Shown: one piece after another, positions 9,087 through 16,735 of the stretch
How positions within the stretch are numbered: the first letter of the stretch is position 1
How the letters are laid out: the number at the start of each line of letters is the position of its first letter
Assembly: GCA_045596385.1 (NCBI GenBank)
Contig: JAZOCC010000007.1
Span: 62,001-126,000, forward strand
Source: SIG307 sp045596385
GTDB lineage: Bacteria; Bacillota; Clostridia; Lachnospirales; Lachnospiraceae
DNA: 64,000 nucleotides
Direction of reading: 5' to 3'
Made by a program: the position numbers and the translations under genes
The notes under the pieces: model-generated
Database searches by the model: none
What the model was told of the DNA's origin: nothing
Seen by the model: only the letters and a program-made list of their open reading frames with translations

Positions 9087-11459
9087 ATGGACAAGAAGTA
9101 CAATTTTATGAACGCGGAAACAAAACTGGAGCGGTTCTGGGAAGAACAAGGAATCTATCGGTATCGGCACGGAAAGGACAGAAAAGTTTTTTCCATTGAC
9201 ACACCGCCGCCGACGGTAAGCGGGAAATTGCATATCGGGCATGTATTTTCCTATACCCAGGCAGAAATGATTGCCCGTTTCAAACGAATGCAGGGATATG
9301 ATGTATTTTATCCTTTTGGTTTTGATGACAATGGTTTGCCGACGGAGCGACTGGTAGAAAAAGAGGAAAAGATTTACGCCAGTATGCTACCGCGAAGTGA
9401 ATTCCGTGGAAAGTGTATGTGTACCATTGATAAGTACGAAGGTGAATTTAAAAAACTCTGGAAGCGGTTAGGATTTAGTGTAGACTGGGATTTGCAATAT
9501 CAGACCATATCGGATTTGTCCCAGAAAATCTCTCAGAAGTCTTTTATTGAGTTGGCTAAAAACAAGAAAGCCTATATGAAAGAATCTCCGGTATTGTGGT
9601 GTACGGAATGCCGGACATCCATTGCACAGGCGGAGTTGGAAACAAAGGAGTGCGAGACTACCTTTAATTATTTGGAGTTTAAGACATCCTTGGGGAATTT
9701 GTTGATTGCAACCACAAGACCGGAGCTTCTTGCGGGCTGTGTTTGTATTTTTGTACATCCGGAGGATGAACGGTTTAAGGCGTATGTCGGGAAAACGGCT
9801 AAGGTGCCGTTATATGAGTTCGAGATACCGATTTTGACGGATGAAGCTGTTTCCATGGAAAAAGGTACCGGTGCGGTAATGTGTGCCACCTTCGGAGATG
9901 CAACCGATGTAGAGTGGTATCAGAAGCACAATCTGAACTACAAAAAGATTATTTTGCCGGACGGAAAGATTGAGGATGGCGTAGAATTCATCGGCGGAAT
10001 GACGGTGGAAAAGGCAAGAGAATGTATCATCAGTCTTTTGCGCGAGAAGCATCTTTTGGTAAAACAGGAAACCATTAATCATATGATTGGAATTCATGAG
10101 CGCTGCGGTAACGGGGTTGAGTTCATTCCTTCCAAGCAGTGGTATATTGATGTACTGACGGAGAAGGAGCGTTTCCTAAAGGCTGCCGATGAGATAAACT
10201 GGTATCCGGAGCATATGAAAAATCGTTATACCTTATGGGTTGAAAATCTGAAGTGGGACTGGTGTATTTCCAGACAACGGTATTTCGGAGTTCCATTCCC
10301 GGTTTGGTATTGCAAAGACTGTAAGGAGCCGATGTACGCGGAGGAGGAGCAGTTGCCGGTAAATCCTTTGGAGGCATCACCATTACATGCCTGTGCTTGC
10401 GGCTGTCATGAGTTTCTACCGGAAGAGGCGGTATTCGATACATGGGCGACTTCTTCGGTAACTACATTGATTAATGCGAAGTACGGAGAGAAGGACGCAA
10501 TTACAGAGGAAATATTCCCGATGGGGATGCGGTGTCAGGCACACGAGATTATACGGACCTGGGCATTTTATTCCATTGTAAAGAGTTTGTATCATACCGG
10601 GAAAATACCGTGGAAGGATATTATGATCAGCGGATTTGTTTTGGCAAAGCCGGGAGAGAAGATAAGTAAATCCAAGAGTAATGCCTCCGATTCGCCTATG
10701 GCATTGATTGAAAATCATTCTGCGGATGCGATTCGTTACTGGGCAGCAAACAGTAAATTGGGAACAGATACTTTTTTTAGCGAAGAGGAGTTGAAAATTT
10801 CCAAGAGATTTATTAACAAACTTTATAATGCCGCAAAGTTTGCAATTTTACAATTGGAGGATTTTAAGAAGCCGGAGCATTACGAAGAAGCAGATTTGTT
10901 GCCGGTTGACCGCTGGATATTGCAGAGAGTAAACGAGACTACAAAGAGAGCGACCGCGTTGTTGGAAAACTATGAAATCGGTCAGGCGAGACACGAGATC
11001 GACACGCTGTTTTGGAGAGACTTTTGCGATTATTATATCGAGATTGCAAAGGAAAGACTGTATCAGCCGGAAAAACACGGTGAGGAAAATCGCTATTCGG
11101 GACAGATTGCGGTTTACTATAGCTTGCTGGGAATTTTAAAATTGTATGCAATTTACACGCCGTATGTGACGGACTATATTTATCAGGATTTCTACAGAAA
11201 GCAGGAAAAAGAGAAGTCGCTGCATGAGACCCGGTGGGAAACGAAAAAGGAAGAGAGAATTTATATCGAGTTCGGGGAACATCTGAAAGAGATTATTGCT
11301 GAGGTACGAAAAAACAAAACGGAACATCAGATGTCCATGAAGGATTCCATTCCGGAGCTTATCATTACCTGCCCGAAACGGTTTCGAGAACTTTATCGAA
11401 AGTCCGAGAAGGATATTAAGGCTTGTACCGGGGCAGAGAATCTCATCATCAGAACTTGA
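9087..11459 (+). CDS. valS: Valyl-tRNA synthetase, short archaeal-like type
   Basis: 790-residue class I synthetase that charges tRNA-Val. HIGH is at residues 49-52 and KISKS at 525-529. An editing (CP1) domain with the ATTRPELLAG motif lies at about 205-220. Zn-ribbon-like Cys pairs occur near WYCKDCKEPM and HACACGC. The ATP-site context PPPTVSGKLHIGHVFSYTQ and VFYPFGFDDNGLPTE resembles archaeal ValRS; typical bacterial enzymes read PPPNVTGxLHxGHA. It is also about 90 residues shorter than usual bacterial ValRS and lacks the long C-terminal coiled-coil tRNA arm. The GUA T-box in front supports valine as substrate. AAGGAGGT at 9073-9080 sets the ATG. It may be the only ValRS of the cell or a second copy. 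Confidence 0.88.
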   Translation: MDKKYNFMNAETKLERFWEEQGIYRYRHGKDRKVFSIDTPPPTVSGKLHIGHVFSYTQAEMIARFKRMQGYDVFYPFGFDDNGLPTERLVEKEEKIYASMLPRSEFRGKCMCTIDKYEGEFKKLWKRLGFSVDWDLQYQTISDLSQKISQKSFIELAKNKKAYMKESPVLWCTECRTSIAQAELETKECETTFNYLEFKTSLGNLLIATTRPELLAGCVCIFVHPEDERFKAYVGKTAKVPLYEFEIPILTDEAVSMEKGTGAVMCATFGDATDVEWYQKHNLNYKKIILPDGKIEDGVEFIGGMTVEKARECIISLLREKHLLVKQETINHMIGIHERCGNGVEFIPSKQWYIDVLTEKERFLKAADEINWYPEHMKNRYTLWVENLKWDWCISRQRYFGVPFPVWYCKDCKEPMYAEEEQLPVNPLEASPLHACACGCHEFLPEEAVFDTWATSSVTTLINAKYGEKDAITEEIFPMGMRCQAHEIIRTWAFYSIVKSLYHTGKIPWKDIMISGFVLAKPGEKISKSKSNASDSPMALIENHSADAIRYWAANSKLGTDTFFSEEELKISKRFINKLYNAAKFAILQLEDFKKPEHYEEADLLPVDRWILQRVNETTKRATALLENYEIGQARHEIDTLFWRDFCDYYIEIAKERLYQPEKHGEENRYSGQIAVYYSLLGILKLYAIYTPYVTDYIYQDFYRKQEKEKSLHETRWETKKEERIYIEFGEHLKEIIAEVRKNKTEHQMSMKDSIPELIITCPKRFRELYRKSEKDIKACTGAENLIIRT

Positions 11460-11505
11460 TAGAGGATGTTTCTGAGTGTTTTTTCACGTTACTGTAAAAA
11501 AGTGC

Positions 11506-11534
11506 TTGCATTCTGGGAAAATCAGAGTTACAAT
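11506..11534 (+). promoter_or_regulatory. Probable promoter of the folA-like gene
   Basis: TTGCAT (11506-11511), 17-bp spacer, TACAAT (11529-11534), ending 33 bp before the ATG at 11568. Confidence 0.55.
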
Positions 11535-11567
11535 ATTTGTCATATTAGTAAGAAAGGCAGGGCGCAG

Positions 11568-12086
11568 ATGAAACTGATTGCTACCGTAGACAACAATTGG
11601 GCCATCGGAAACAAGGGCGGACGGTTGGTTCGGATTCCGACGGATGAGCGTTTCTTCCGTTTTGAGACCATGTACAAGACGGTGGTAATGGGACGCTGTG
11701 TACAGGAGGAGTTTTCCGCGGGACAGCCGCCTCGTGACCGCAACAACATCATTTTAACGAAAAAGAAAGATTTAAAGTTAAATGATGTAACTGTGGTACA
11801 TAGTTTTGACGAAGCCATGGAAGCAATCGGGCAGTACCCGACGGACCAGGTGTATGTCATTGGCGGAGCATCGGTATTTGAGCAGTTTTTGCCGTACTGC
11901 GACGAAGCCTTTATTACAAAGATTGATTATGAATATGATGCGGACACGTATTTTCCGAATCTGGATCAGGATCCGGAGTGGGAATTTAGTGATGTTTCCG
12001 ACGAGCAGACCTATTACGATTTGATTTACGAGCGTTGCCGTTATGTCCGTAAGAAAGGGTCAGATGACCGAGAAGAAAGAATATAG
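11568..12086 (+). CDS. folA: Dihydrofolate reductase
   Basis: 172 residues, the usual DHFR size. The enzyme reduces dihydrofolate to tetrahydrofolate with NADPH. Visible motifs are the N-terminal strand MKLIATVDNNWAIGNKG, TVVMGR (cofactor-binding region), NIILTKK and the VYVIGGASVFEQFLPYCDEAFITKI block, all typical of DHFR. The usual substrate-site PW-hPxD after the first strand is replaced by GRLVRIPTDERFFR, so the active site looks somewhat divergent. An in-frame GTG/ATG further upstream exists, but AGGCAGG just before 11568 and the alignment of the first strand favour this ATG. Next is ilvE after 18 bp. Confidence 0.82.
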   Translation: MKLIATVDNNWAIGNKGGRLVRIPTDERFFRFETMYKTVVMGRCVQEEFSAGQPPRDRNNIILTKKKDLKLNDVTVVHSFDEAMEAIGQYPTDQVYVIGGASVFEQFLPYCDEAFITKIDYEYDADTYFPNLDQDPEWEFSDVSDEQTYYDLIYERCRYVRKKGSDDREERI

Positions 12087-12104
12087 TTGAAGGAGGATTT
12101 TTCC

Positions 12105-13175
12105 ATGTTAAACATCAGAATTGAGAAGACTACCAATCCGAAGCCGTTACCGACTCCGGACAACCCGTTAAAGTTCGGTACTATTTTTACCGACCACATG
12201 TTTATTATGAATTATGAGACCGGCAAGGGCTGGTTTGACCCACGTGTCGTACCGTATCAGCCGATCGTTCTTGAACCGTCCGCAATGGTATTCCATTACG
12301 GTCAGGAAATGTTCGAGGGCTTAAAGGCTTATCGTGCCGATGACGGAAGAGTACTTTTGTTCCGCCCGGACATGAATGCAAAGCGTACCAACAACACCAA
12401 TAAGAGATTGTGCATCCCGGAGCTTCCGATTGAGGATTTCGTAGAGGCGGTTAAGGCTGTGGTTAAGGTAGATGAGGCATGGGTTCCGAATAAGCCGGGT
12501 ACTTCCCTGTACATTCGTCCGTTCATCATCGCAACCGACCCGTTCCTAGGTGTGCGTCCGTCCGATACTTATCAGTTTATTATCATCCTTTCTCCGGTTG
12601 GTCCGTACTATCCGGAAGGTCTTAACCCGGTTAAGATTTGGATTGAGGATGACTATGTAAGAGCTGTAAAGGGCGGTATCGGTGAGGCAAAGACCGGCGG
12701 TAACTACGTAGCTTCCATGGCAGCACAGATGAAGGCACACGATGCAGGCTACTCTCAGGTATTGTGGCTTGACGGCGTAGAGCGTAAGTACATCGAAGAA
12801 GTTGGTGCAATGAACATCTTCTTTAAGATTAACGGTACCATTGTAACCCCGATGTTAAACGGCAGTATCTTACCGGGTATCACCAGAAATTCCGTAATCG
12901 AGCTTTGTAAGGAGTGGGGACTTCCTGTAGAGGAGCGTCGTGTTTCTGCACAGGAGCTTGTAGACGCTTACGAGGCAGGTACTTTGGAAGAAGTATTCGG
13001 TACCGGTACCGCAGCGGTTATTTCTCCGGTAGGTGCACTTCGTTTCGGTGACCGCGTAATGCAGATTAAGGACGGTTCCATTGGTGAGTACAGCCAGAAG
13101 CTGTACGATACCATCACCGGTATTCAGCTTGGTAAGATTAAGGAGAGCAAGGGTTGGGTAGTTGAAGTTAAGTAA
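12105..13175 (+). CDS. ilvE: Branched-chain amino acid aminotransferase
   Basis: 356-residue fold-type IV PLP enzyme that interconverts valine, leucine and isoleucine with their 2-oxo acids. Seen are the family blocks VFHYGQEMFEGLKAYR, FRPDMNAKRTN, YIRPFIIATDPFLGVRPS, GGNYVASM, and VLWLDGVERKYIEEVGAMN; Lys228 in the last is the PLP lysine by family position. The length fits the BCAT group. AAGGAGGA before 12105 sets the start. It sits two genes after the valine-controlled synthetase, so the local theme is branched-chain amino acids, though no T-box is seen directly in front of it. Confidence 0.93.
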   Translation: MLNIRIEKTTNPKPLPTPDNPLKFGTIFTDHMFIMNYETGKGWFDPRVVPYQPIVLEPSAMVFHYGQEMFEGLKAYRADDGRVLLFRPDMNAKRTNNTNKRLCIPELPIEDFVEAVKAVVKVDEAWVPNKPGTSLYIRPFIIATDPFLGVRPSDTYQFIIILSPVGPYYPEGLNPVKIWIEDDYVRAVKGGIGEAKTGGNYVASMAAQMKAHDAGYSQVLWLDGVERKYIEEVGAMNIFFKINGTIVTPMLNGSILPGITRNSVIELCKEWGLPVEERRVSAQELVDAYEAGTLEEVFGTGTAAVISPVGALRFGDRVMQIKDGSIGEYSQKLYDTITGIQLGKIKESKGWVVEVK

Positions 13176-13205
13176 TTTGTAGGACTTTGGTTTTGTAATT
13201 GATGT

Positions 13206-13243
13206 GTTGTCAACTCGCGTTTTTGAAAACGCGAGTTGACAAC
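13206..13243 (+). terminator. Perfect 18-bp inverted repeat after ilvE
   Basis: GTTGTCAACTCGCGTTTT (13206-13223) is the exact reverse complement of 13226-13243, with only TG between. It probably ends the ilvE transcript, but no T-run follows on the plus strand (TAAGATATAG). The T-run lies inside the hairpin, so a different role is possible. Confidence 0.5.
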
Positions 13244-13408
13244 TAAGATATAGTAAAGGGTGTTTTGGGGATTCTTTTTGTTGATTCTGATTTATTTCAT
13301 TTGTTTTGCTCGGTTCGGGCGTTGATTCTCAAGTAGATAAAAAAAGAGGGAATATGGGAAAGGATTATATTAGGAATACGGGAAAAATTTAAGAGTGTGG
13401 CGACAAGT
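13244..13408. other. Non-coding stretch before the repeat array
   Basis: A+T-rich sequence with no ORF, promoter or known RNA that I can support. It turns purine-rich (AAAAAAAGAGGGAATATGGG) from about 13340, the same strand bias seen in the array that follows. Confidence 0.5.
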
Positions 13409-13885
13409 TACCATGGTGTAAGGCAATCCTGTTTTTTTCATGGTACGTATATAAAGTACAAAAAACTAATTACCATGAGATTTTTGTAAAAGCACATTTT
13501 CATGGTATGAAAAAAACGTAGGTTCTTGGATGTTACCATGAGGAGCAGTGAGAGGAGGGGATATCATGGTAAGAAAATGAAGTAAACATGGAAGGATACC
13601 ATGAAAGGATGAGAAAAGTATTTTGTCATGGTAAAGCTAAAGAAGAAGTCGCAAAAAAGTACCATGAAAAAGTGAAAAAATTGTTTTGTCATGGCAAGGA
13701 GAGTGCTCGGAAAAAATTTATGTGCCATGAAAAATATGGAAAGAAATAAGTTCATGGTAATAGAGGAGAAAGGGAAGTTTGTGCGTACCATGAGAACGAT
13801 TAAAAGCAGGTATCTCATGGCAAAAGAAGAGAAGGGGTATTGGAAGTGTGCCATGAGAATCGAAGAAAGGTAGATGCTCATGGTA
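13409..13885. repeat. 63-bp-period array of alternating 8-bp inverted repeats
   Basis: Sixteen copies of an 8-bp sequence alternate in orientation: TRCCATGA and its reverse complement TCATGGYA. CATG cores start at 13412, 13439, 13474, 13501, 13537, 13565, 13600, 13627, 13663, 13690, 13726, 13753, 13789, 13816, 13852 and 13879. Steps alternate 27-28 and 35-36 bp, so the full period is 62-64 bp, exactly 63 over the last five cycles. Variable segments between copies are 21-22 bp and 25-26 bp in turn and share no sequence beyond a purine bias on the plus strand. The copy at 13689 is TCATGGCA and its partner at 13723 is TGCCATGA; the same pairing occurs at 13815/13849. All other pairs are GGTA/TACC. 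This suggests the paired arms flank the 25-26-bp segments. The first copy is degenerate (TACCATGG). It is not a CRISPR array. Function unknown. Confidence 0.9.
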
Positions 13886-13928
13886 AAATGATCCGTATGC
13901 AGGTAAAAAAAGAAAGGTTGGGTGTAAT

Positions 13929-14735
13929 ATGGACAAAGAAAGCAAATTCGAATTGGAACAGGAAAGAGATAGTTTAGTAAAGCTTGTGCCAAAACTTGAG
14001 AAGGAAATCGCAAAGGCGCCGGAAGGAAGCCTTGTGACTTTAAAATCAAGAGGAAGGTATCCTCAGTATTATCATTATATTGAAGGTGACAGAGAAAAAG
14101 GAAAGAACGGAAGATATTTGCCTAAAAAGGAATTAAAGCTTGTACAACGCCTTGCACAAAAACAATATGAAATGGAAGTTCTGGAATGTGCGAAGAAGAG
14201 AGCGGGTGCAATTTCTGTTTTTCTGAAACAGTATCAAGAGAATGATACAGAAGCAATCTATGAGAAGTTACCGGAAGAGAAAAAGAAGTTGATTATTCCT
14301 TGGTTTGAACCAGAAGAAACTTTTGTGAATAAGTGGAAAGAAAAAGTGAGGGGAAGTACAAACGAATTTCCGAAAGAAATCGGAATCTACACAGAGGTCG
14401 GAGAATGTGTGCGATCTAAATCGGAGAAGATTCTGGCAGACGGCTTCTATCGTATGGGAATCCCCTATGTTTATGAATCGGAATTGGAACTTATGGACGG
14501 TAGTCTGATATATCCGGACTTTGCACTGTTACATAAAGGGAAGCGGAAAACGATTTATTTTGAGCACTTCGGGATGATGGATTATCCGGAGTACAGTGCA
14601 AAAGCAACAAAGAAGATAATGAAGTATGAAGAGAACGGATATTGGTTCGGAGATAATTTTTTGTGTACCTTTGAAACATCGGAGAATCCGTTAGATATGC
14701 GAATTGTGGAAAAGATGTTGAAGCATTATTTTTGA
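13929..14735 (+). CDS. PD-(D/E)XK nuclease-like protein of unknown function
   Basis: 268 residues. The N-terminus (about 1-100) is charged and helical, with coiled-coil-like LEQERDSLVKLVPKLEKEI and a basic YHYIEGDREKGKNGRYLPKKEL segment. The C-terminal ~120 residues resemble a PD-(D/E)XK nuclease fold: Glu166 in a helix (SKSEKILAD), Asp197 in LIYPDFALL, and Glu212-His213 in IYFEHFG. The last motif has E-x-F/H in place of the usual E-x-K, so catalysis is uncertain. I recall proteins with this ending as common uncharacterised Clostridia proteins, which is memory rather than a search. The gene starts 43 bp after the repeat array and may belong with it. The ribosome site (AAAGG at 13912-13916) is weak. 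Confidence 0.6.
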   Translation: MDKESKFELEQERDSLVKLVPKLEKEIAKAPEGSLVTLKSRGRYPQYYHYIEGDREKGKNGRYLPKKELKLVQRLAQKQYEMEVLECAKKRAGAISVFLKQYQENDTEAIYEKLPEEKKKLIIPWFEPEETFVNKWKEKVRGSTNEFPKEIGIYTEVGECVRSKSEKILADGFYRMGIPYVYESELELMDGSLIYPDFALLHKGKRKTIYFEHFGMMDYPEYSAKATKKIMKYEENGYWFGDNFLCTFETSENPLDMRIVEKMLKHYF

Positions 14736-14803
14736 TGTGATAGACTAAAGGTAAGGTGACAAATAAGTTGTAGACAATAAATTTACGATGGAAAGGTACG
14801 GAG

Positions 14804-15712
14804 ATGAACGAAGAAAAGATTGCAAAGCTCTGTGTGAAATGCCTTGCAGAGCAACCAAAGAACATAACCCGTTGCACCGTAGGTCACGGAAACTATGTTT
14901 ATATTGTAGAACTTGCAGATAGAAAAGTCGTGGTACGCTGCAGTAAGGAGATAGGAGCATATAAGGACACGATTTACTGGCTGGAGAAGCTTGAGACGAT
15001 TGATATTCCTGTGCCGAGAGTATTGGGAAAGGGTACGTTTGAAGGCTATGAGTATTTGATTTTAACTTATTTTGAGGGACAGGATATCGGTCTTGTATAT
15101 ACAAAGCTGACTGATGAAGAAAAACGGGAGATTGCGAAAACGGTAGTAGAGATCCAAAATAGGGTGGCGGCGCTTCCGTTAGAGGATATTCCTGCGGATT
15201 GGTCTTGGAAGGTGTCTTATGTAGAGGATAGTCTGAACAGGTCGAAGGAGCGTATTATTGCAAACGGATGTTATTTCGAGCCGGAGAAGGTGGATTGGCT
15301 TATGGAAGTCTCAAAGAGACCGGAGCTGGCGGAGTATTTTGAAACGATCAAACCGATTGCGTATTTGGATGATATCAGTACCAAAAATTTGCTAATCCAT
15401 GAGGGCCGGGTATCCGGTGTGATTGACATTGACTGGATGGGCGTAGGGGATAAGCTGACCTTCGTGGCATTGACGAAAATGGCACTTATGAATATGGGGT
15501 GTGATACGGACTATGTGACCTATTTGCTTGATGAAATGCAGTTGACGGAAAAGGAGAAAAAGGCCTTTGCATTTTATACGTTACTGTGCTGTGTGGATTT
15601 TATGGGAGAGCGTGGCATGTGGTTTATGGACAAGCAGGTGCCGGTGAGTGACGAGATTGTGGCGACAATGAACGGGATTTATGAGAAGTTGTGGAGGGAG
15701 TACAGTGGATAA
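14804..15712 (+). CDS. APH-family phosphotransferase
   Basis: 302 residues with the kinase-like fold of aminoglycoside/choline phosphotransferases. The N-lobe has the GHGNYVYIVELADRKVVVRCSK glycine-loop and lysine region. The catalytic loop reads YLDDISTKNLL, with Asp190 and Asn195 in the expected D-x(4)-N arrangement, but the usual leading His is Tyr187. The metal-binding Asp is in VIDIDWMGVGD, near residue 210. The substrate is unknown: the family covers antibiotics, sugars and small alcohols, and nothing here proves drug resistance. A clear hinge (ILTYFEGQDIG) separates the lobes. Its last codons overlap the start of the immunity-type gene at 15705. Confidence 0.72.
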   Translation: MNEEKIAKLCVKCLAEQPKNITRCTVGHGNYVYIVELADRKVVVRCSKEIGAYKDTIYWLEKLETIDIPVPRVLGKGTFEGYEYLILTYFEGQDIGLVYTKLTDEEKREIAKTVVEIQNRVAALPLEDIPADWSWKVSYVEDSLNRSKERIIANGCYFEPEKVDWLMEVSKRPELAEYFETIKPIAYLDDISTKNLLIHEGRVSGVIDIDWMGVGDKLTFVALTKMALMNMGCDTDYVTYLLDEMQLTEKEKKAFAFYTLLCCVDFMGERGMWFMDKQVPVSDEIVATMNGIYEKLWREYSG

Positions 15713-16379
15713 AAAAGGAAAGTCATCGGAATATTTCCAAAGAAAGATAGAATCCGAAAAGGAAAGAATTGAAAAATTTGAAGTTGCTTTAAGCAGCCTT
15801 GAACCATCAAACGTGAAGGGAATCAGAATGGGGAAGATGGTATTGGCAAATTTATATCTGAATTGTGTTAAGCTTGCCTATTCAAAGGATAAATCCTTTC
15901 AGCGAATGTATCAGGATTATATAAAGTTTTTAGAGTATTATAAGGATGTGTGTACATCAAAAGATGGGATGTATGATATGATAGATGTTCTTTCAATCGG
16001 AGTTTTGTTACAAGATAGAAAAAAAGATTTTATCGGATTGTTAGATGAGGTGGTATTAAAATTTGATTCTGAGGATGGATTGCTTATTTTTCTCATGGAT
16101 TATTTGAAGGATAAGACTTCGCAGAGAAAACCTTCAAAAATAGAATATTTTAATGAGTTATTAGAAAGCAAAGACAAGCTAGGAATCTTAAAGAAAGAAT
16201 CGGAACTATGGTACGATAAGCATAGCGATGCATATTGGTACAATTCACATGAGTCAAAGAATAATACATATTGCGGTTATTGGTGCTTTGAAATAGCTGC
16301 ATTGGTTCAAATATTGGGTATAGATGATACTGTGTTGCGCGAGAATCCGTATTATCCATATGAAAATAACTTAAATTAA
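15705..16379 (+). CDS. PoNi-like (DUF1911-type) immunity protein, orphan
   Basis: 224 residues. The C-terminal part carries the pattern I associate with DUF1910/DUF1911 PoNi immunity proteins: WYDKHSDAYWYNSHESK followed by YCGYWCFEIAALVQILGIDD and ending HP/NPYYPY. These proteins neutralise PoNe-type DNase toxins. The N-terminal half is helical and charged (EYFQRKIESEKERIEKFE). I chose GTG 15705 because GGAGGGAG (15693-15700) lies at the right distance; an ATG at 15681 is in frame but has no such site. It overlaps the APH-like gene by 8 bp. No toxin gene is visible nearby. It could be an orphan immunity gene against neighbours' toxins. Confidence 0.65.
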   Translation: MDKKGKSSEYFQRKIESEKERIEKFEVALSSLEPSNVKGIRMGKMVLANLYLNCVKLAYSKDKSFQRMYQDYIKFLEYYKDVCTSKDGMYDMIDVLSIGVLLQDRKKDFIGLLDEVVLKFDSEDGLLIFLMDYLKDKTSQRKPSKIEYFNELLESKDKLGILKKESELWYDKHSDAYWYNSHESKNNTYCGYWCFEIAALVQILGIDDTVLRENPYYPYENNLN

Positions 16380-16394
16380 GGAGAAGTTTATACT

Positions 16395-16694
16395 ATGATA
16401 CCGATTATTTTTGCGGTTGTTATCGGTGTAATGGGATTGTTTGTGGTAATCAATCCGAAAGCAGCGACAAAGAAGGCAGACAGAGACGATGCGGAGGCAG
16501 TAAAGAAGACAAGAAAATTAGGAGTTTTTTATTTTATCATTTGCGGAATTTTATTGGTAGTGGGCTTAATGACGTTGGAAAAAGAAGTCAGATGCACCCG
16601 GTGTGGGCAACCGACAAAAGTGGTCTGGTATACTAACGCTGAAAAGAATTTCTGTGATCCGTGTATGAAGTGGTTTGAGTCGATATTCAGGTAA
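16395..16694 (+). CDS. Small membrane protein with C-terminal zinc-ribbon-like motif
   Basis: 99 residues: a hydrophobic N-terminal helix (about 3-20), a charged cytoplasmic-type loop (KKADRDDAEAVKKTRK), a second helix (about 43-62), then CTRCGQPT and CDPC separated by about 16 residues, a likely zinc-binding pair. Function unknown. It follows the immunity-type gene by 15 bp and has AAGGAGAAG in front, so it is probably translated from the same message. Confidence 0.6.
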   Translation: MIPIIFAVVIGVMGLFVVINPKAATKKADRDDAEAVKKTRKLGVFYFIICGILLVVGLMTLEKEVRCTRCGQPTKVVWYTNAEKNFCDPCMKWFESIFR

Positions 16695-16735
16695 GGGATA
16701 ACTATGCGGGCTTATATAGTTAGACGGAGGGAAAT

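Noticed and set aside
13691..13873. A 60-codon plus-strand frame inside the array (starts MARRVLGKN)
   Set aside because: The ATG codons are supplied by the CATG repeats themselves; no conserved amino-acid pattern remains between units.
13409..13885. CRISPR array
   Set aside because: Repeats are 8 bp in alternating orientation with two spacer lengths, and there are no cas genes in the window.
13564..14049. A 161-codon minus-strand frame that runs through the repeat array with a rough 21-residue periodicity
   Set aside because: The period is a by-product of 63 bp being a multiple of three, and the frame stays open because the plus strand is purine-rich. It has no ribosome site and overlaps the start of the plus-strand gene.
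14804..15712. Calling the APH-like gene an antibiotic resistance gene
   Set aside because: Only the fold is evident; the leading His of the catalytic loop is Tyr and no specific resistance family is recognisable.
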